A stretch of DNA of 64,000 nt, from positions 1 through 64,000 of the forward strand of contig MU832588.1 in assembly GCA_029204225.1 (NCBI GenBank). Direction: 5' to 3'. Position 1 is the stretch's first letter, and each line of letters begins with the position of its first letter. The stretch is from Diphasiastrum complanatum (taxonomy: Eukaryota; Streptophyta; Lycopodiopsida; Lycopodiales; Lycopodiaceae). The translations under genes and the position numbers were made by a program. The notes beneath the pieces were generated by a model, which had not been told where the DNA came from, ran no database searches, and was given only the letters and a program-made list of their open reading frames with translations. Of this stretch, positions 57,659-64,000 are shown one piece after another.

Positions 57659-58310
57659 AATTGGGAAAAGTACCTCCCAATGGTTGACTTCACATACAAT
57701 AGTATGAAGCATTCTACCACCAGTTTAGTCCTTTTATGACCCTGTACGGCTTTTAGCCTCATTCCCCTATCTCTATTGGACTCACAAGGTACAAGCTGCA
57801 GCTGATTTCTTGTAGGATATGCATTAGATTGGCTCAAGATTGAGCCCAATTCTATGTTAACTAAAGCTGATCTCCTCAAGAATTTGAGATCAATGATTGG
57901 GTGTATCTTAGAATCCCAAAAGACTCTAAGATGCTTCGAATGAGAAAATTCTCCAAGCTATCTCCATGATATAGCGACCAATTAAGATTGGTCGGATTGC
58001 ATATTGGCTAAGGTTTCTCATGTATTCCACGTTAGTCGTTTAAATGAATGACTTGGTGGAAAAGGTCACCTAATTCCAATCGATGATCTAGTTTTATTGG
58101 AGGATTTGACTACCTTTGTACCCCATGATGGATAGGATCATGGATACCGGATGTCAACAACTAAGAAATTACTTGATTTTTGAACATATGATTCGTTGAA
58201 AAGTAAGACAAATGATTAGGACACCTGGGAAAAGAAAGATGATTTGAGACTTAGGTCTCTGGTTTTCTCCCATAGAAGGAAGTTTTTATGGGGGAGAAAA
58301 TGTTATTTAC
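57659..58310 (+). pseudogene. Ty3/gypsy integrase C-terminal half
   Basis: Plus frames read WEKYLPMVDFTYNSMKHST (end of the integrase core), then HSPISIGLTRYKLQ and NDWVYLRIPKDSKMLRMRK (the GDWV-x-L module after the core). A decayed chromodomain-like end finishes DLGLWFSPIEGSFYGGENV. Frameshifts and stops separate these pieces. The upstream part is cut off by the R2 LTR. Confidence 0.8.
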
Positions 58311-58439
58311 CATAACGGTATGCCTTTCAGTGATGGCATTGTAAGGGGCATGATGCGGTTCTGGCGTTATCGACATGTTTTGGTGCCACATGTCATCATC
58401 CTTCAAGGCAATCGGAGATCTAAGGGAGCTGTAACACAC

Positions 58440-59130
58440 TTTATCTTAGACACTTTATCTTCCTTTCTATTGCAGCTTTGAAATGTTGTTCTTTATGAAG
58501 ATGACAGAAGTAAATCTTGAGTATTCAACTATAAAGGTGATAAAGTAGAGGGAACCACCGTAGGATGGTGTTTTCATAGGACCACATAAATCACTATGTA
58601 TGAGCTCAAGAACAAATCTGGATCTAATAGATTGACCTTTGGTAAATTTGCTTCTAGAGGGCTTGTCTAAAACACAAAATTCACATACAAAGGATTCAGA
58701 AGATGATGCATGAAGTGATAGACAAGTTGCTAATGAACTGCACACCATATATTTATTTGATCTCATGTTGAGATGGCCTAATCTGTAATGCCATACTTCA
58801 CTTTCATCGAAACTGAGTTTTGAATTTGACATCAAAGCATAATCAAGAGAAAGGATAAATATCAAAGCATAAATATCCATTTCTAGTTCCTCTGACAAGA
58901 CCTTCAGAGTCTTTATCCTCAATGGTACATTCCTTTGTTGTAAATTTTACAACTACGCTTGATCTGCAAGCCTACTTATTTTTAGTAGGATCTTGGTGAG
59001 ACTTGGTACATAAAGTACGTTCGATATGGTTTTTGATGAACCATTTTGAAATTGCAATCATATGGTGCCTTCGGCTTCCACCTGGTGGCTGCTTGAATCA
59101 CCAAGGCTTATGTATCTCCTGGTCTTGGCT
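58440..59130 (-). pseudogene. Copia fragment: protease end, pre-integrase, integrase start
   Basis: The minus strand carries a protease-end block (ISNVLYVPSLTKILLKISRL, about 59030-58965). A 151-codon frame (58922-58467) follows with EVWHYRLGHLNMRS (pre-integrase H-x3-GH), FVCEFCVLDKPSRSKF and [35 protein letters not shown] is the integrase start with its first Asp present. Truncated at both ends. Confidence 0.87.
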
Positions 59131-60214
59131 GTGTTGAGAAACACAAAAGTCCTCCTATTGCCTATAAGGATGCATCAAAAAATAGTTTTTAGTCTAATTG
59201 ATTGTACTCCCAAGCTGCAAATTGCAAGTCCTAATAAACCATTCATCGTAAAAATGGATGCCAATAATTTTGCAATTAGGATAGGTTTACTACAAGATGT
59301 TTGTTGATTGCCTTGGAAAACAAAAATCTATCTAGCTTGGCATTGAAATATACAACTTAGAAAATGAGATCTTGAGTTGTAATCCATACTCTCAAAAGTT
59401 GGAGACATTGTTATATGAAAATAAATTTTTCATTTGCATCAATTATTAACCTCCTAAGTATTTTTTATGGCCAAGCTTATGCAAGAACCTAAAACAAAAA
59501 TTTGATTTATAAAAATTATGTAAATTTTGTTGATTATAAATCATCTCGAAAAGCAAGTTACCTTGTCTAGTGGTAATTTACGCATGCGTGCATGTGCTGT
59601 ATATGTTTAACATGGGGTCCTATCCAAATGAGAGATCATGACAATTGTTTGGACGTTGATCGTAATTGGCAATTGGCCATAATGAGCCGTAAATCATAAT
59701 TGGCAATTGGCCGTATTGTGTTGTCACTTATCCAATTTAGTTACACAATAATTACTTTCTAATAATGGTTAGAGCAAGTCATTAGAATAAAAACAAGGGA
59801 TAACATGATCTTTTAATTACTTATGACATATATTTGATAGATACAGCTTGTTGTCGTTGTCAACCCACATGTTAGTGATTCTTGTGTATTTTTGTAGAGT
59901 TTGCGATAGCGTGAGTAAATATGCAAAAACCAGCAAATGATCTTAGTCGAATAGATGAAGTCAACAATTGTCTTTCATTGAATTGTGTATGGATTTTAAC
60001 CTTTCACAAAAGGGACTCTATTTTGAAAACAAATAATTTGGTCACATATGGCGAGAAGTTAAGTTTGGTGATATGCACATGCAAAATCTAGAATTGATGG
60101 CACCCAAAAGTGATGAGAAGTTTAAAAGTAGAGTCTTTTTTTTAATTCAGAATGAATTGTTGTTAAAAGAATAGTAAATTTTATGATACATGACGATGTC
60201 TCGATATAAATAAG
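59131..60214. other. Spacer; short tandem duplication at 59660-59720
   Basis: GTAATTGGCAATTGGCC and ATAATTGGCAATTGGCCGTA form a two-copy tandem unit of about 33 bp. 59062-59307 has a plus frame ending SPNKPFIVKMDANNFAIRIG, which looks like the start of gypsy RNase H, but it is isolated. Confidence 0.4.
59225..59305 (+). pseudogene. Ty3/gypsy RNase H start scrap
   Basis: NKPFIVKMDANNFAIRIGLLQ resembles the KPF-x-x-x-x-DAS-x-x-x-x-G-x-x-L-x-Q motif at the start of Ty3 RNase H, with Ser replaced by Asn. Only about 25 codons are recognisable. Confidence 0.5.
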
Positions 60215-60520
60215 GTCATGTATGAATGCCATGATCTTCCATGTGCAAGACATTTGAGAGTTCAAAAAACATTGCATTTAGTTCAAAAGGATTTCTACTG
60301 GCTAGAGATAGAACATTTTGAGAAATCTTTTGCTACTATATATAGACAATGTCAACTTATGAAAGCTAAATTGTTAGCAAAAAATGGTTACATCCTTTAA
60401 GAATCCCTGATAGGAAGTGGGATAGCATCTCAATGGATTTTGTAGTAGGATTTCCTTGAACACAATTAGGGATTGAAGCTATTTGGACAGTCATTCTTCA
60501 AGCTCTAAGCTTCATCTTCA
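60215..60520 (+). pseudogene. Ty3/gypsy integrase zinc-binding domain and core start
   Basis: Plus frame with ECHDLPCARHLRVQKTLHLV and QKDFYWLEIEHFEKSF, matching the H2C2 integrase domain (H-x-x-x-x-x-H, then C-x-x-C). The CQLMKA block has lost one of the usual cysteines. After a stop follows IPDRKWDSISMDFVVGFP, the first Asp region of the core. Confidence 0.8.
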
Positions 60521-60984
60521 ATCGCTATGGGTTGAAATAATGGATGAGTTCATCATCATCATGCTCATGTCTTTCATCCAAGGTGAATAACTGAAGAGCT
60601 TCAACGAGAGATTGATTGCAAATGCCTTAGAGTGGCTTCTTAGGTAAGGATTCTAGTTCATTGTAAAAAGAGAAATGGACTCTTGATGGCCTTCACTCGC
60701 GCTCTCATTTTTGTTGTCATTCAATCTAGATGATTTTCCGTTACCATTGGAGAATTCATTGATCTTGGTCATTGTTTGATTGATAATAAGTGAATTTAGG
60801 GTAAAGAGACACCATAGCCAAATCTTCAATCCAATTTATCAGATCGATTTGCAAATCATCACAAATGATAATTCTCTTCTAATAACATCCATCTTCTAAT
60901 TTCTCATTAGAGTGGAAAATTGTTGCTAAACTTCCCACCATGTGTTGTTGGTATGTTGGTTTCATGATCTATATGTCAAGATAT
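60521..60984. other. Spacer, nothing recognised
   Basis: Sequence between a gypsy and a copia scrap. No motif. Confidence 0.4.
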
Positions 60985-61228
60985 ATCTTCACACTGACAA
61001 GTAATGAAGCCAAGGATACCTGGTACATCAACAGTGGAGCATCCAAGCACATGACTTTGAGGAAAGAGTGGTTTTTGAAATTCAAGGAAATCCACAATGG
61101 CGATGAAGTTGGACAAGCTTATGACCAATTGTTACCTGTTAAAATTTTTGGAGTGGTGCCAGTGAAGTTAGCTAGTGGGATGATAAAGCAGATAAGCAAT
61201 GTGCAATATGTACTTGGCTCGCTGATTA
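60985..61228 (+). pseudogene. Copia protease scrap
   Basis: Plus frame with TWYINSGASKHMTLRKEWF. The catalytic Asp of the DSG triad is replaced by Asn, so it is inactive. GVVPVKLASGMIKQISNVQY follows. It ends at a stop where unrelated gypsy gag sequence begins. Confidence 0.8.
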
Positions 61229-61229
61229 T

Positions 61230-63390
61230 GTGTGCTTAAAACATGCCATGGATGATGCAATACGAGAGGAGGATGAAGATTTTGATGATGGACCAAATAT
61301 TGGAATGATGTCGTACACAGCGGGGCAAACTACCACAACATTCACCATTATTGCATCCAAGAATATCAATGCAACACCAAAGTTGATGATTAATGAATTC
61401 GAAAAACTTGGTCAAAAGTAGCAGTTGTAGCTGGAAAAAATGCAATCATAGTTCGATGAGAAGATGAAAGCATTGGAAGAGCAGCAAGAAAAGAGTGCCA
61501 AAGCAAGAGAAAAGTTTGCTAAAAATTTTCCTAGTCGGGAAAATGTTTGGTGTGCAATATGTGCGGGGAATCACACCATAATGAGTGTCCAACAATGAAA
61601 AGACATATGACAAATACTATTTGTCATCTGTGCAACTCTACTGGACACGAAACATCCTTTTGCTCGTTTAATCCTCGGATTATCTAGCAAAGATATGCCA
61701 AGCTTCAGTTTCGGGAACCTACTGCTTGGAAGAGACCTAATCCTAAGAATTGGGCCCAAAACTTTGGCCTTGAATTTCCTGAACGATTAGCTTTGCCAAC
61801 TCCACCAGCACAATATGCTTCTCTTGCAAATCTAATGGAACTAGACTCTTCAGTTGGTAATTAGCAATGGAATTACAATACTGATCAAGATATTGGTCTT
61901 TCGAAACAATATGTTATATATGTGGCTGCGCAACAACAACGGGATAGACAATGGATTAGACCACCACTTGGATGCTTTGCATGTGGCGAAAATCACAGAG
62001 TTGTGGAATGTCCTAACAAAGAAATTTTATCCCATTCTGTCGAGAATGTGGTTATGGACATTGTTGCAAGGACTGTCCAGCAAGACCAAAACCGTCATCG
62101 GTAACTGCTCCATTAAATATAATTACAATCCCAACCTATTAAACCAAGTGTACCATTGATGGTTGTTACCAGAGCTCAGAAGCAGAAAGAAGTTCCAGTT
62201 GATCCAGCACGTGCTGAATCGATGCCATCTACTGTATACCTACTGCATTAAGGGTGTATCCGAATCTCAACTTAGAAAAGAAGAAATACCAAAATATGAG
62301 ACAATGGATTAAATAGTTGCAAGAAGAAGAGGCCTTGGAAGCCGCTAAAGCTGCAGCCAAAGTACATAATCCATGAACATATGTTAATACTCAGCTACAT
62401 TATCACGAATAACCCTTCAAGATGATAGAACCTAAAGCGCCACAAACAAAACTGATCGTGAATATTTTGTCTAGCAAGATGGATGTTACATTGGGAGAAT
62501 TTCTTAAGTTGGTGCCTCAAGCAAATAAGTATTAGCGGAAAAATTGACTCAAATTGAACAAAGGTCCATCAAGAGCCACTATTTTGTGTCGGGTTTGAAG
62601 AATCAAATGAAGTACTAAATGTAGGTGATGCCTGGGAAAGTGAGCAAAGAAACATCACCCTGCCAATCCAATACAAACAATTTGGTAAAGAGACAAGTGA
62701 TGCATGGAGGTTCATGAGTTAACCTGATTTCAACAGAGTTATGTGCCAAATGAGCCTTACAAGGATGAAGCCTGCAACTTTTGCTATCAAGCTAGTTGAT
62801 TAGCCGTTCTAAAGGCATAGTGGAAGACATACCTGTCAAGATTGCTGGAGTTCAATTTGTCATTACTTTTGTAGTAATGGACTTACCTGACGCACCAGGC
62901 GTTTATCGTGTTTTATTGGGACATCCATGGTTACGATCTGGGCAAATAATTCATAATTGGGAGACATCCAAAAAGAGATGATGATTTACCAACAATGGAT
63001 CCTACTTGTGATCAACAAGTTAAAAACTTTGGGGGTTCATTATGACTCTCAAACAAATAGTGTTAATTGGAATCAAGCTCTTGCAATAGTGGATTGTACA
63101 GTAGGATATATGTGTCAAAGAGATGACCAATCAGAGTTGAGCAAGATTCCTTTACCTGATCAAACTTTGGATACGCCAATTACATTTCCAATGAATATCA
63201 TTAATGTGGTATGAATATCAATTGACCCAATTCCAGATCCTATTGAAGATAAACTCATTCATGTTAGTCATCCCGTATCTTATGATGAAAATACAAAACT
63301 TATTGATGAGCAAATTTTGAATAAGATGGAACCTACAAGGTTTGGAGTGCATGAGATTTCATAGAGTTAGCACGAATCAGGCACCATCTC
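61230..63390 (+). pseudogene. Ty3/gypsy gag and protease, degraded
   Basis: In order: an acidic, then coiled-coil-like stretch (KALEEQQEKSAKAREKFAK), and three knuckle-like motifs: CAICAGNH (frameshifted), CHLCNSTGHETSFC and CFACGENHRVVEC. Next comes a linker with MVVTRAQKQKEV. Protease follows with VYRVLLGHPWLRSGQIIHNW near 62910-62965, the end of a retropepsin-type domain. Stops occur every 60-100 codons. RT and RNase H are absent: the sequence jumps to the integrase end at about 63400, so an internal deletion removed about 2 kb of pol. Confidence 0.75.
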
Positions 63391-63399
63391 AACTTGTCT

Positions 63400-63792
63400 T
63401 GGTCAAGATGTCGTTATGTCGATCGAATTCTTGGTGCCATCTTTACGCACAACAGTAATGGAACGGTTGGATGATGCAAAATCTTTACAAATGCATCATG
63501 AGGCTTTGCATAAACTTTGTGAAACCAGATTGATGGTAGTCCATGCACTAGCAACAGAGAAAGCTCATTGCAAGGCATGGCACAATTGCCGCTTACACAA
63601 AAAAGATCTGAAGGAAGGAGATCTAGCATTGATGTATAAGACCAAATTGATCAAAGGGAAACTGAAATTTGGCAAGTGAAGGACCATACAAAGTGAAAGA
63701 AATATTGTCGTATGGAGCAATTGTTTTGGAACACTTGGATGGAAGATGATTTGAACCCCCAATGAATGGCAGCCGACTACGCAAGTTTTGGT
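63400..63792 (+). pseudogene. Ty3/gypsy integrase C-terminal end
   Basis: Plus frame reads SIEFLVPSLRTTVMERL, then AHCKAWHNCRLHKKDLKEGD and LALMYKTKLIKGKLKFGK. After a frameshift come GPYKVKEILSYGAIVLEHL and PPMNGSRLRKF. This is the typical end of a plant gypsy pol. A stop follows and no chromodomain is present, so it is a different lineage from family L. Confidence 0.82.
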
Positions 63793-64000
63793 AGCCAACC
63801 AACATAATAATGGAAGATTTCCACAATTTTACTTTTTGTTGTTTTACATTTTTGTTGTTTTTCACTACTTGTTGATTTTTTTTTTTTTTGAAAAAAGACA
63901 GTATTAAAAAAGAAATGATGAGCAAAAGTAAAAAAAGTCATGAGATCAGAAAAAGACGAAGGAAAGTTATTTCAAAAATCAAGATTTGATGGAAATTGAC
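63793..64000. other. Spacer at the right edge
   Basis: AT-rich, with an 18-bp T-run at about 63874-63889. Presumably the region before a 3' LTR outside the window. No polypurine tract is clear. Confidence 0.35.

Noticed and set aside
58251-58439. 62-codon minus-strand frame at 58251-58439
   Set aside because: It is antisense to the end of the gypsy integrase remnant read on the plus strand.

Overview
This is nuclear DNA of a land plant. Two split host genes flank or sit inside about 55 kb of decayed retrotransposons, microsatellites and AT-rich spacer. The plant assignment rests on an INDETERMINATE-DOMAIN (IDD) zinc-finger gene of the SGR5/IDD14-16 type, a plant CW-domain zinc-finger gene, GT-AG introns, and LTR elements with plant-type primer-binding sites complementary to initiator-Met tRNA. 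Both host proteins are well conserved only in their core domains. The spacers are long and full of nested elements. That fits a large-genome, possibly non-flowering lineage (fern, lycophyte or gymnosperm), but the sequence does not settle the species.

Layout. 0-3.6 kb: five exons of a CW-type zinc-finger gene on the minus strand, running off the left edge inside the CW domain; its GC-rich 5' region is at 4.2-4.7 kb with a tRNA-derived SINE beside it. 4.7-8.3 kb: spacer with direct repeats and microsatellites. 8.3-16 kb: an LTR with chromodomain remnant, then a mosaic of a Ty1/copia element (LTR, RNase H, RT, protease) and Ty3/gypsy gag pieces. 16.6-26.4 kb: a truncated LTR, a gypsy RT scrap, and two copia elements of one family lying in opposite orientation. 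The right-hand one has an intact 3' LTR and an unexpected 534-codon open frame. 27.6-31 kb: a plant transposon-protein-like remnant and two copia fragments. 31.5-36.1 kb: another chromodomain/LTR copy, then a minus-strand remnant of a transposon-associated protein family with a DGM-x-Q-K-K-T-x-LPHF signature. That remnant is split by a 1.2 kb GC-rich block made of a roughly 20-bp motif repeated about a dozen times in both orientations. 37.5-43 kb: an LTR with PBS, G-rich repeats and a diverged LTR. 44.3-46.8 kb: the IDD gene, three exons, plus strand, apparently complete. 47.4-52.6 kb: copia remnants, including the longest copia pol in the window with its 3' LTR, abutting a gypsy gag scrap. 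53-55.3 kb: very long (CT)n and (CA)n arrays. 56-64 kb: another chromodomain/LTR copy, a second LTR type, and gypsy and copia pol fragments, ending in a degraded gypsy gag-pro-integrase.

Apart from the two host genes nothing here looks like a functioning pathway. The most unusual structures are the inverted motif array at 33.5-34.75 kb inside the split transposon gene, the long open frame of degenerate reverse-transcriptase ancestry at 21.9-23.5 kb, and the IDD protein's long C-terminal region that lacks the usual SGR5-clade tail.
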